From Mesostigma viride (Eukaryota; Streptophyta; Mesostigmatophyceae; Mesostigmatales; Mesostigmataceae), in NCBI GenBank assembly GCA_009746045.1, contig RPFO01000082.1, forward strand, positions 2,575,266 through 2,630,265: a stretch of 55,000 bases of DNA, read 5' to 3'. The position numbers and the translations under genes were made by a program. How positions within the stretch are numbered: the first letter of the stretch is position 1; each line of letters starts with the position of its first letter. Shown here piece after piece: positions 10,964 through 20,479 of the stretch. The notes under the pieces were generated by a model that did no database searches, was not told the DNA's origin, and saw nothing but the letters and a program-made list of their open reading frames with translations.

Positions 10964-12784
10964 CTGAGCAAGTGACTTGACTAGTGCGAGACCCAAAGTG
11001 GAAATGCCGTGTCTATTCCGGCCTAACATGGCTGATGAAGGCGTTTATGGAATGGTGCGGCTAGGTGCAGGGTTGTGTTGCCTACCATGGCTGCTGAAGG
11101 CGTTCATGGGTGCGGCTAGGTGCAAGGTCGCGTTGCCTAATCGCAACCTTTCTAAATTTTTCGCTCGTTGGACCAACGGTCTACCAGGTAACGGTTAAGA
11201 GAGGTAGGGCGCGAAGTTGAAAGTTTGGAACGGCACTGTCGTCATGCGGCTATTTCACGGCATCATAACGGCCTTTATTTCAGTTATGTTCAGTTCAGTT
11301 TATTCCCACGCCGGTTCCCTAGCCTTGCCCGTACCGGCTTCGGAATAAACGGATGCCGGAACCGTATCCTTGTTCCAATTTTTAACAGGCAGGTACTACT
11401 TATATAAAGCCCGAACTAAGAGCTCTTTTGTAGAATGTTCTCACTGCCTAATTGCTTTAGTGACTTTGCGTTAATAATTGTCGGCTGTCAGTCTGTCAGC
11501 CAACAATCAGAAATCGTTGTCGCACTTTATAACCTGCTCCAATGGTTGTCCGGCAAAGGCAGGACCAAGCGTTTTCTAGGGTCTGGCAGGACGGCGGTTT
11601 TTTAAATGCCTGTGGCTTTCATTGGTGAATACTAGTTACTGTACCTGTAAATTTATCGGCAGTTTGCGGCTCCGACCGTTCTAAAAGGCTTTGAGACAAG
11701 TAGTAACCAGTGGAAAGGTAAGATGTCATGACAATACGGAAGATCGCTTGGCTGGAATCACTCGAGACATTCCGCCTGCCGCTGGCTACGGATGTGACCT
11801 AGTCGCAATCTTTTTTTTTGCGCAAATTCAAAAAAACGCGTCTGACGTAGCCCTAGCCGTTGTTCGCAGTCAAGTCAGTGCTGGGGCTAGCGGGCAGTGA
11901 GGGCACATACACGCTAGCTCGAGCGATGGGGCAACCGATTTCCATACGTAACCAATGAATGCAACCACCGAATAACAAGCGCTGCAGGTGTGGCAGCAGG
12001 GGTGGCAGCGAGAACCGCACTAGAAGCGGTTCTAGTAGCGACGACATGTGAGTGACATAAGTAACGGAGAATAAACAGAGCGAGATTCTGGAGCTATCCA
12101 AAACCTACAAGGCCGTCATGGACAGGCTGTGATCGAAGAGGAATGGAGCCGGGAAAATGAGCAACTGCGTAGCTGAGCAAGGATACTTATGAGAATTGCT
12201 TGGCAGTTTGCATTGGAAGGCCCATAGACCGCAAAAGCGGCATTCTGAGCAAAAGCTGGTTTCTTAGTATAGCATGAACTCTGAATACTTGATTTCTTGT
12301 CCTCTTACATGCGTGGTCAATTTCATGAAGATGACCATCATGAAGTACCGTCCTTGGGCATTTTTGTGCGTACATGCCCGTTTGTTGTCAAAGCACGTCC
12401 ATGCAGACCTGAATCCCATGCAAGCCCCAAGCGTCAATTGCGACTATCTTTGCAAAGGAAAAGCATCTAGACGTGTTCTGATGAAGCCAGTAAGGTCAAA
12501 TGTTTCATGGTGCTTCCTCATAAGCCACATAGTAGATTAGATACTAACTTGGTTGGTCCATGCGTGAGTATGTGCATGTTGTCATCAGTTTGCTACCTAC
12601 TTTTTAATTACCTTGCCTACTTACTAGCTTTGTTATTGAAGGTATTTTCCTAATTTTGCACTGGAATTCATTCCTTACATCACTACTATTCTTTCTCCCC
12701 TTTGCAATCGCAACAGGAGGGACGGAATGTTATCTTCTCCGCGGTCATGAGGTTGTCCCTTCTGCGTGGTAAGTGTCATAAAGT
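10964..12784. other. Interior of CACTA-like element 1 without recognisable genes
   Basis: There is only scattered short open frames and no motif of a transposase. It is probably decayed or filler sequence left after internal deletion. Confidence 0.5.
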
Positions 12785-13385
12785 TGATTAGTCCCTTGGT
12801 CCCTCACTTGCTCCTTGCTTCCTTGCATGCTTGCTTGCTGAGTTCGATAAACCCCTTGCTTCCTTGCATGCTTGTTTCCGTCTTTGCGTGCTTGCTTGCT
12901 TCTTTGCGTGGTTGCTTTCTTCCTTGATTAGGCCCTTGCTTGGTTGTTTAGCCGCTTGCTGAATTTGATTAGTTCCTTGCTTTATTCCCTTGCTTCCTTG
13001 CATGCGTGCTTCCTGAATGTAATTAGTCCCTTGCTTCCTTTCTTAGTCCCATGCTTCCTTTGTAAGCCACTCTTCCTCGCATGCTTGCTGAATTTAATTA
13101 ATGCCTTGCTTCCTTTGATATGACCTTGCCTACTTGGTTAGGCCGTTCCTTCCCTGCATGCTTGACCACTTGCTGAATGGAATCAGTCCCCTGATTCCTT
13201 TGTTAGGCCCTTGCTTCCTTTGTTAGCCCCTCTTCCTTGCATGCTTGCAATTGCTTGCTTGCTGAATCTAATCAGTCCCTTGCTTCCTTTGTTACGCCCT
13301 TGCTTCCTTATTTAGCCACTCTCGTCCTTGCGCGCATGTACGCTTGCTTGCTGAATTCAATTAGTCCCTTGCCCTGAAGAAATTT
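12785..13385. repeat. Degenerate CTTGCTTCCTTGCATG repeat tract
   Basis: The tract consists of loosely repeated CCTTGCTTCCTTGCATGCTTG units interspersed with TGAATTNAATTAGTCCCTTG. Units of roughly 60-90 bp recur at least eight times with many changes. It is non-coding on both strands. Confidence 0.8.
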
Positions 13386-13929
13386 AGTCTAGTTACCCTG
13401 GAGCTTCACAGTTAATAAACGTGTTTTCCCTTTTTCAATGCATCGGTCATATGCAATGTCGTGGTTTCTTGGTCTTGCACATCTCAATAATGGCGGTGCT
13501 AGGCTTTCACTTGGGTCACCCTTTCAATGTTTTGTACCAGTCAGAAGTATCTTTTTTTATGCCGAGCATGATGTTGTTTGCTATGCCTTTGGTCTGGTTA
13601 GGTGTACATGTGCACATGCTGCAGCCCAGCGTTTCTAATCATGGTCCTGTTTAATGCCTTTTTTCCCCCTTCCTGGTTTATGCGTGCAGGTAAATGTGCA
13701 ACGAAGCACAGTTTGGCAGAGTATATGAAGAACCAAATGATCTACAAGATCTGCCAAACGATGAAGAAACAATCCTCTTTTTGTTGTGATTTATTTTTTG
13801 CCTATGAATAAAAGATTTTTTAAATAATATTTATCAATGTAATAAATGCACTGATTGTGAGTCATGCCCCTGTTGTAATCATCTTGCATTGTCGTATTTC
13901 TGTTGGTCCCTGATAACACCATTTTTTTG
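13386..13929. other. Interior of CACTA-like element 1, nothing recognised
   Basis: AT-rich sequence with short open frames that have no coding character. Confidence 0.4.
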
Positions 13930-13959
13930 TCCCAGAATGGCTGGAGAATTCGCCTGTGC

Positions 13960-14246
13960 ATGTTCTTGATTTTCTTGAGATTCTACTCGTTTTTTTGTCC
14001 TGAGATTTTCTTGAGATTCTACTCGTTTTTTTGTCCTGAGATTGTCCTGAGATTGTCCTGAGATTTTGTCCTGAGATTTTCACTACAAAGTCAAAATCTC
14101 AAGACCTGAGTTTTTCACCAGAAATCTCAGGACCCGAGGTGTGCACTTACCAGATTTTGTGAAGACGAAAAAAATCAGGAAAAATCAGGGCAATCTCAGG
14201 AAAAATCTCAGGAAATCTCAAGACGATCTCAAGACAATCTCAAGAT
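13960..14246. repeat. Right subterminal repeat array of CACTA-like element 1 (inner part)
   Basis: TTGTCCTGAGATT and GAAAATCTCAGGA units occur in both orientations. The array is cut at 14246 by the LINE copy and resumes at 16220. Confidence 0.85.
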
Positions 14247-14260
14247 TGAATTGTAACATA

Positions 14261-14274
14261 ACTCCGTTGGGAGT
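14261..14274 (-). other. 3'-terminal hairpin of LINE copy 2
   Basis: On the element strand the sequence is ACTCC-CAAC-GGAGT, extended outward by CATA/TATG pairing. It lies just before the simple-repeat tail. The same position in other copies carries CCTCC/GGAGG (17141-17154) and GCTCC/GGAGC (46760-46773), so the pair changes while pairing is kept. Confidence 0.85.
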
Positions 14275-14678
14275 ATATGTAGCACATAGCCCTTGAGAGG
14301 GGGCATATGGCCTATCATACATCCTAAGCTACTTCCTGCAAGGGTGGGGATGTAAAGGACCCTTGCTCTAGGTGCACCAGGGCACTTGCATCCCCATGAT
14401 CTTCAAGCTATGCCCAGCGAAGGGGGAGCCTGTCATGGGGGGGAAGATCAGCAGAGCTATACAAAAAGGCTAGGGCATGGCGTCTCAGCAGAGAGTTACT
14501 CCCTGCATGGGCACAACATAGCTAAATAAAGCTAGGCATCATCTGGAGTGTGGCACATCATAGGCACACATGTACATGATTAAATAAAGCGTGTGGCTTA
14601 GCTAGGATAGTGCCTCTAGGAGGCGTACATGTACATGGCCACGGTCTATCTATTCTACACTACTACTGCTGTATTCCC

Positions 14679-16062
14679 CTAAGCTGGGGCGTCTGGAGTC
14701 GTTGGGGCCGCGGGGGTCGCCTGCCAGGGCTTGTGGCCGACGTAGATGGCCGCCCCCTTCCAGTACACCGGCTGCCCCGCCTTGGTCTTCCGGAGCTGGA
14801 GGTAGGTGGGCCATAGCTCCCGTCGCCGTTGTTGCTGCGCCAGGGTCAAGTCGTCGTCAAGGGTGAAGAGAGTCTTCTCGAGCCGCTTGCGGCGTCGGAG
14901 AAAAGAAATCTTGTCCGCCGGGGTCTTAAAGGTGAGAAGGAGCGGGGGCGGCCCTGCCTTACCCCGCGCGCGGGGAAGGCGGTGGGCGACCAGGTCGATC
15001 TCACCAGTAAGGCCCATGCGACTAAGAATTTCTCTCTCAAACGCACGTGCAAGCTTCTCGGAATTCTCACCTTCCTCCATGTCGAGGTTCTTGACAATGA
15101 CGTTAAGGCTGCGCTTGGCAAGCTCGGCCTCCTCGCGGAGGTCAAGCGTCTGCCGCTGGAGCTGGGCTGCGACGGCGGAGGTGGTGGAGGTGGTGTGCTG
15201 CTTAAGCATGTCCGCCCAGGTCGTGATGGGAGGAGCATCGCCGGCCAGGCCAGCAGAGGTTGGCTTGGCGGCAATGTCCTTCACCGCCTGGGCGGTGAGG
15301 CCCGCGGTGTTCTGCAGGACCTCGATAGCGATGGCATTATCCTTAAGACGTTGGTCAATGTCGCGGAGCTGGGCGGTGATGGAGTCGGTGGAGGCGGAGG
15401 GGGGGGGTGGAGGCGAGGAGGGTGGCGGTGGCGGTGGGGATGGTGGGGAGCTCAGCAGCCAGCGTGCGACCCACAGCTGCCACATCTGCAGCTAGGGGCG
15501 TCACGTGCTGTGAGATGGTTTCTTGGAGGTGGAGGAGGAAGGTGGATTCGGTCAAGGGGGAGGGGGTCCAGAGGTCCGTGACAGAGCGGTCAAGGATGGA
15601 AAAGAGGGCGGCGAGCTGAAGACGGGGGCGAGACCAGCGGGCCAGGTTCTCAGGTCGGTGAGTAAACCGGCCGTCAGGTCCAGGGCGGAGGCGGTAATGG
15701 CTGTGAAGGCGCTGGCACAGGTCGAGAATGGAGGCGTATGACCCATAAAACACGAGCTCCAGTATCTTGATGGGTGGCATGTCGAAAAAGCCGGGTCTGG
15801 CACCGTCGAAGGTGGAAAATAACCCGTCAACGTCAAAGTCGCGCTCAGACCAGCTTGGTTCGGTTGGGCGGCTGCGTTTTGGCTCGGGCGAGGCTGAGGG
15901 CGAGGCAGGAAGCCCGGGAGGGTGCTGGGCGACAACCAGTGCGCGACTAGGGTCACCACCGCCTTCCGGCCCTGATGGCGAAGCTGCAGCCGGAGCTGCA
16001 GACGTATTTTCATTGCCGAGCGCAGCCGTCAGGCTGCGTTGCGTCGATGGGCGTTTGCTCAT
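14679..16062 (-). pseudogene. LINE ORF1-like protein, copy 2, broken only at the poly-C run
   Basis: The product is about 460 residues if the frame is taken across the poly-C run: N-terminal Pro/Ser-rich region, central helical region (TDSITAQLRDIDQRLKD, coiled-coil-like), and a C-terminal ORF1-type RNA-binding part with KNLDMEEGE, LLLTFKTPADK and DDDLTLAQQQRRRELWP. The C run near 15400 has nine bases; 8 or 11 would be in frame. The rest is open, including the stretch near 14965 that is broken in copy 1. Its likely role is binding of element RNA. Confidence 0.7.
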
Positions 16063-16219
16063 CGTATATTGCGTAATAGCGTCGGAAAATTATATCAGCA
16101 TGTGCGTCGTAGAAAGACGCGTCGATTGTGATATTCACGGCTAAATTCGGTGCTCAAACGTGAAAGTTATGAGCTCCGCCGTCAGCCATGGCTACCTCGT
16201 GGCTCGTGGCTCGTCGGGG

Positions 16220-16310
16220 AATCTCAAGATATCTCAGGATTTCTCAGGATTTCTCAGGATTTCTCAAAAAAAACTCAGGACGATATCAAGAAATATCAGG
16301 ACGAATTTTT
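16220..16310. repeat. Right subterminal array of CACTA-like element 1 (outer part)
   Basis: Repeated TCTCAGGATT units continue the array interrupted at 14246. They are followed by the terminal CCGACTTCCTAGTG ending at 16325. Confidence 0.85.
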
Positions 16311-16325
16311 TCCGACTTCCTAGTG

Positions 16326-16620
16326 CAGCCGGACACTTAGTCCAAAAGTCAGTCCGCATTGCGCACAACTCGTCACAGTTGACCTTATCGAGGCATCGCC
16401 GACCACATTTGCACACCTGCGCGCGCGTGCTTCGTGACATATCACTGCGCAAGCATGCGTCTGTTGTGCATTTTGCCAGCACCTCTGCCGCAGATAACCT
16501 GGCCCCGGCGCGCTTCACCATCGCAAAAACAACGCAACCGATGGCAACAATAGAAAGAAGAATCCACAGAAGGCCCCCATCTGCGCCATTCTTCTCCATA
16601 GCCATGCTGAAACGTGCCAT
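16326..16620 (-). CDS. Gene 2, first exon: membrane segment and Cys-rich motif
   Basis: It starts at an ATG at 16620 (MARFSMAMEKNG). Residues about 17-35 are hydrophobic (LLWILLSIVAIGCVVFAMV), a possible single membrane segment. A Cys-rich block follows (CKCGRRCLDKVNCDELC), as in the N-terminal zinc-like region of DUF7869 proteins, then MRTDFWTKCPA. The exon is cut at 16325 by the CACTA-like element. Skipping the element and one CA duplicate continues as DRKEFITTQLRLAG at 9407, in frame. A membrane segment in a transposase-like protein is odd; the real start could instead be the ATG 18 bp downstream. Confidence 0.6.
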
Positions 16621-16716
16621 GGCCGAAAGATGCAGCGAAAACTAATTGATCAGCAGTCGTTTGCAATACACCGCCCCCCCCCCGCCCTCGCTTGCAATGC
16701 CAAACAGACCTTCGTC

Positions 16717-16750
16717 CCCGGGTTCCCGACAGCTGTCGGAAACCCGGGGT
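16717..16750. repeat. 34-bp inverted repeat upstream of gene 2
   Basis: CCCCGGGTTCCCGACAG is followed by its near-perfect inverse with no spacer. It sits about 100 bp upstream of the gene 2 ATG, next to a C10 run at 16673-16682. It could form a hairpin or bind a dimeric factor; function is unknown. Confidence 0.7.
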
Positions 16751-16875
16751 CATGGCGATCTACAGTTGGAGACTAGATGTGACTCATGAATAAATCCCCG
16801 CCTGGTTGGGGAATGAGCACGAGCTGTAAATTATGGAAGGCATAGGCCGATCGTGCATGAGCGCTCGCACCTGCT

Positions 16876-17094
16876 TCGTCTTGGTTGTCAACGGTTACGT
16901 GGGTGTCACCGGTTACGCTTTGGACTGGAGGCCCAAATTGCTCGGGTGTCACGGTGTCAACGGTTACGATTGAATTAAAATTATATTTTAATTACCGGGT
17001 AACCGTTGACACCGTGATCGACACCCGAGCAATTTGGGCCTCCAGTCCAAAGCGTAACCGGTGACACCCACGTAACCGTTGACAACCAAGACGA
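16876..17094. repeat. Foldback element, arms about 92 and 96 bp
   Basis: The left arm (16876-16967) and right arm (16999-17094) are inverse copies, differing by a GATC insertion in the right arm. The loop is 31 bp and AT-rich. Arms contain several GGTGTCAC and GGTTACG words. It looks like a small MITE or foldback unit; I see no clear target duplication. Confidence 0.85.
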
Positions 17095-17117
17095 GTTGAG
17101 TTGAGTTGAACAGTGAA

Positions 17118-18866
17118 AAAAAAAATTAAATTATAACATGCCTCCGTGGGGAGGTCATGTAGCACATATTTCATGATGGATGGGGTGGAGGAAGCCGCGT
17201 GATCGAACTATCCTAACTCTATCTAGAAAAGCCTAACTACACTACTCATCAAAACGCCTCCTCCGCTTGGGGGGAGGTGGCTTGCCCACAGGGTCGGGCG
17301 TGTGTGCCTTGACAATCTTCTTCCACCGCTCCTTGTCCTGCATGGCAGTCCAAAGACGGGAGAGAGAGTGGATGCGGTACTCAAACTGGGCTGGGACCAC
17401 TAGGTCGTCCAGCAACATCTGGGTATAGGTCATGGCATGTTTCCCTACCTTTTTAGGAATGTTCTTGGGGCCAGGCCAGGTCAAAATGTGCCGCCCCGGT
17501 TGGCCGAGCCGCTGGGGACCGGCCAGACCAAGGGCGGTGTCGACCTGGCTGGTGCGAGCAAGATGTCCTACAAATGCTATCCTACGCTGTCTAATCTCGT
17601 CCGAAATACGCGGCATACCGTGATACAAAGACTCTAAGGACCTACGCTGAGAAAACCCGACATTCAGGACCTGTCGGAGCATCCGGGTTACCGTGCCGTC
17701 TAGCTTGGCTGCCAGTGTTGCCGTGAGTGTCCATGCCTCGGCGCCATACGTGAGCACCGTGAGGACGAGGACCTTGAAGAGCATGCGCTTGCGGTGCTCG
17801 TCCAGGCCCTTGGAGCGCCAGTAGGTGTTGAGCGAACGGAGCTTGGCCCAGGAAAGGCCGATGCGGGTGTCCACATCGTCGGCAGTGTCCGGAAGCCAAC
17901 TCCCCAACAGCTTGAAGCGGTCGCGGAGTGGGACCTCCGTCCCGTCTAGCAGGCGCGGCAGCGGTGGGCGACTGGAGGCCCCAATCACCATCGCCTCAGT
18001 TTTGACACTAATCTCCAACCCCACCGCCCTCGCCTCCAGGCCCAGACAGTCCAGCCAGGTCTGAATGTGCTCGGGGCGCGCGATGAGGGTGGTGTCGTCC
18101 GCGTAAATCAGGTCAGCTGCAGGCGGTAACCCGTGCTAACCCCGCCGTGCCCACGCTCGTTAAGGATGTCCAAGCCTGGCTCGAACCCCTTAAGAGCAGT
18201 AAAGCGCGCACGTGCCTGGCGCATGACGTGGTCCACGACAATAATGAACAGGTATGGAGACAGGACACAACCTTGCCACACCCCGTGGTGAAGGGGGAAT
18301 GGTGGGGTGGTGCCTTCCGCAGTCCGCACTACTGCCTGTGAGCCCTCATACAGTCGGCGAATGGCAGCAATAAACGCTGGTGGCACGCGGTCCAGAGCTA
18401 GGATGGCCCAAAGAGCCTCCCAGAGGACCGTGTCAAAGGCCTTGATATAGTCAACAAAAATGAGGACCAGCGGCAAACTGTCAGGGGGAAGGCGACGCAC
18501 CTCCTCCATCAACCGGCGCGCGACAAACACAGCCATGACAGTGTTACGACCACTACGGAAACCCATCTGAGACTCACCCAGGTGTGGGTCCAGCGCGGCG
18601 CGGAGCCTGTGCAGCATCATGCGCATGAAGACCTTCAGCGCGGCGCTCTGGAGGCAGACACCCCGGTAGTTACCGGGGTCAGCAGCAGAGCCCTTCTTGT
18701 ACAGCATGACGCGGATGGCCGTCTGCCACTCAGCAGGCGGAGGCTCGTCAGAGAGCAGGACACGGTTGCAGAACGCCAGCAGAAGATCCCTAACCGCCAG
18801 ATCAGGGGTCTTCAGCAGCTCAGCAGAAAGGTGGTCGGCCCCGACCGCCGCATCGTACCGTCCATC
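17118..18866 (-). mobile_element. 5'-truncated LINE with reverse transcriptase, 10-bp target duplication
   Basis: It is bounded by GAACAGTGAA at 17108-17117 and 18867-18876. The element reads leftward, starts inside the RT domain (5' truncation), and ends in a hairpin (17141-17154, CCTCC/GGAGG), then TTATAATTTAA and a short T/A-rich tail. The 3' end matches the tail of the ORF1-only copies over about 40 nt only. The insertion split a GTTGAGTT...AACTCAAC palindrome present at the target. Confidence 0.9.
17242..18866 (-). pseudogene. LINE reverse transcriptase, C-terminal two thirds, one frameshift
   Basis: The motifs in order are: ADHLSAELLK (start of RT fingers), WQTAIRVMLYKKGS, NYRGVCLQSAALKVF, GFRSGRNT, the catalytic strand FVDYIKAFD (18432-18458), GVWQGCVLSPYLF (normally GVRQG), and ADLIYADDT with the catalytic YADD at about 18093-18104. 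The frame shifts between the last two motifs, near 18110-18150. After RT comes the connection region (YGAEAWTLTATLAAKLD, RRIAFVGHLAR) and a basic end PPPPKRRRRFDE. The apurinic endonuclease domain and any ORF1 are missing because of 5' truncation. The clade (RTE/Jockey-like) cannot be fixed by eye. Confidence 0.85.
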
Positions 18867-19094
18867 GAACAGTGAACACTCAACTCAACGCATTTTTCTG
18901 AGAGTTGACGAACTAATACACGCAGATAAATGTGTTATATGGCATTCATGGGTGTCGGCACGGTCGTCTGATTAGTACATCATATTTATAGCTGCCGGAG
19001 CAGGGCTGGAGGTTGATTTTACTCGATTTTGTACGATATATGATTCGGCAGATTCGCTATAATAGATGGCCGGCCTGAGATGAAGTAGCTTGGA

Positions 19095-19445
19095 ATGGAT
19101 AGCGAACAAGATCTCATTGCGGAAGATGTCAAGGCAGTTGAGTCGGATGCGGAACACATTGCACACACAGCGGATGGTGCGATTGAGGGTGACGAGGCCA
19201 AGAACGGGCAGGCTCACGGCTCGGGTGACAGCAGGAAGGAGATAAACAACGCTGCTGAAAACGATGCATCCGTAGTTGACACGCAGGGCCAAATTTGCCA
19301 TGTAGTGTCGGGGGTCCACGTCCCCGGGGCTTGTAAGGAGCTAGAAAGAAGGGCCGAAGAGTCGGATTCACATGAGGAGCCCCGGCCCACGCCTTCTCAT
19401 GAGGAAAGACAAGGGAGTGCACGGACCAAGCAGGACAGACAAACG
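19095..19445 (+). CDS. Gene 3, exon 1: acidic N-terminus
   Basis: It starts at ATG 19095 (MDSEQDLIAEDVKAVESDAE) and is rich in Glu, Asp and Ser throughout. It ends phase 0 at a donor (ACG|GTAAAT). Gene 3 and gene 2 point away from each other across 16621-19094, now filled with a foldback sequence and a LINE copy. No domain is recognised; it looks like an unstructured acidic region. Confidence 0.6.
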
Positions 19446-19578
19446 GTAAATGTTAATTATCTGCCGGCACTAACAGTATCCGTAGTCTAGCAATCGTTGA
19501 CATGTTCATACGCTTGAGCTATTGGCTTACTGCCTATCAACCTTGCTTCGTTGCATTGCTAATGGTTTGTCACTGCAG

Positions 19579-20322
19579 ACACAACCAGCAACCTGCTTGG
19601 TGAAATACGATACCTGGTTGGCCTCGCACACAAGAAAGGCCGACAGTACTGTTGCTCGTGGCCAACGAGGCCTCACGGTCATCCGGGTTATACCCCTGGG
19701 TGGATCTCTTCCAGAGGGATTCACCTTGGATGAGGGGGATTATACCTTGACAGTGCCTGAGGCAGAGCTCATACCAGCTTCAGATTTCCACAAGGTGCCA
19801 CCGGCGAAAGGGATGAATGGCCACCTAATCAGCAAGTCTGGGTTCCCAACGCAGCATCTCACGTGTGTCACCATGGGCAGCACCCAAAAGCCAACAACCT
19901 TCTCGATTGGAAGTGTATGTTCCTTCAGTGGACTCGACGAGACGAAGTTACTGCGTGAGCTAGGTGCGGTGGCTGCCCGTGATGTTGTTCAACGGGTGGT
20001 CATTATCGCCCTCATACGTTTGCGAAACCAGAGTGAGAGCCGAGGCCAGCCCACATGGGCAGCACTGGTGCGCCCTATCTATGGCTATAAAGGCCGTGAA
20101 GCAGGGATCTGGGAGGTTACCACCTCCGGAGAAATACGTGCTGCATGGTGCTACCCATCCCGCCTGCGTGTCGATGCTGATGCAACGGCTTTACTCCACG
20201 ATACATCAAGCGCCACTTTGGTGGAGGCCGTGAAGGGAGCAGCGTCATTGCTGACTCGCGACGAAGCGCGCGTAAAGACACTGCTGGACTCCATGTCAAA
20301 GAAGAAAGGAGATGGCTATTGT
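19579..20322 (+). CDS. Gene 3, exon 2: unknown globular domain
   Basis: The exon follows a good acceptor (GTCACTGCAG) and is phase 0 at both ends (TGT|GTAAGT). Its 248 residues have ordinary globular composition: LVKYDTWLASHTRKADST, LTVIRVIPLGGSLPEGF, EAELIPASDFHKVPPAKGMNG, VVIIALIRLRNQSESRGQPTW, and a helical end LTRDEARVKTLLDSMSKKKGDGY. It is the best-conserved-looking part of the gene, but I do not recognise the family. Confidence 0.65.
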
Positions 20323-20479
20323 GTAAGTACATGCCTTTTACCCCATTGAATGCCGCCATTATGAAGGAATCGGGTATTTGTCTGCCAACTACAAGCTTTT
20401 CATGTCCATATCATTGATAGTAGTTGCATTTTTATGCCACATCTATGCACGCGCTTGCAATATTTATCCCTCCGTGCAG

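Larger units (their letters stand above)
14247..16219 (-). mobile_element. ORF1-only LINE derivative, copy 2, with 11-bp target duplication
   Basis: The element is bounded by AATCTCAAGAT at 14236-14246 and again at 16220-16230. Reading on the minus strand it has a leader with GAGCCAC repeats, ORF1 (16062 to 14679), a 3' UTR of about 400 bp, a terminal hairpin (14261-14274) and a short TTGAA-type tail. There is no reverse transcriptase between leader and tail. Because it has both ends and a target duplication, this is a complete mobile unit rather than a random fragment. The target lies inside the CACTA-like subterminal array, so it is younger than that element. Confidence 0.9.
9408..16325. 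mobile_element. CACTA/EnSpm-like DNA transposon 1, inserted in a gene 2 exon
   Basis: The ends are CACTAGGAAGTCGG and its inverse CCGACTTCCTAGTG, with a 2-bp flanking duplication CA (9406-9407 and 16326-16327). Just inside each end are arrays of short direct and inverted TGAGA-containing repeats, the subterminal structure expected of CACTA elements. Inside are one exon of a DUF4216-type protein on the minus strand and a LINE copy inserted in the right subterminal array. No complete transposase is visible, so this looks like a non-autonomous deletion derivative. Removal of the element plus one CA joins gene 2 in frame. Confidence 0.85.

Noticed and set aside
14247-16219. ORF1-bearing repeats as ordinary 5'-truncated LINE copies
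   Set aside because: Two copies have the same leader, both ends and target duplications, which truncation would not give.
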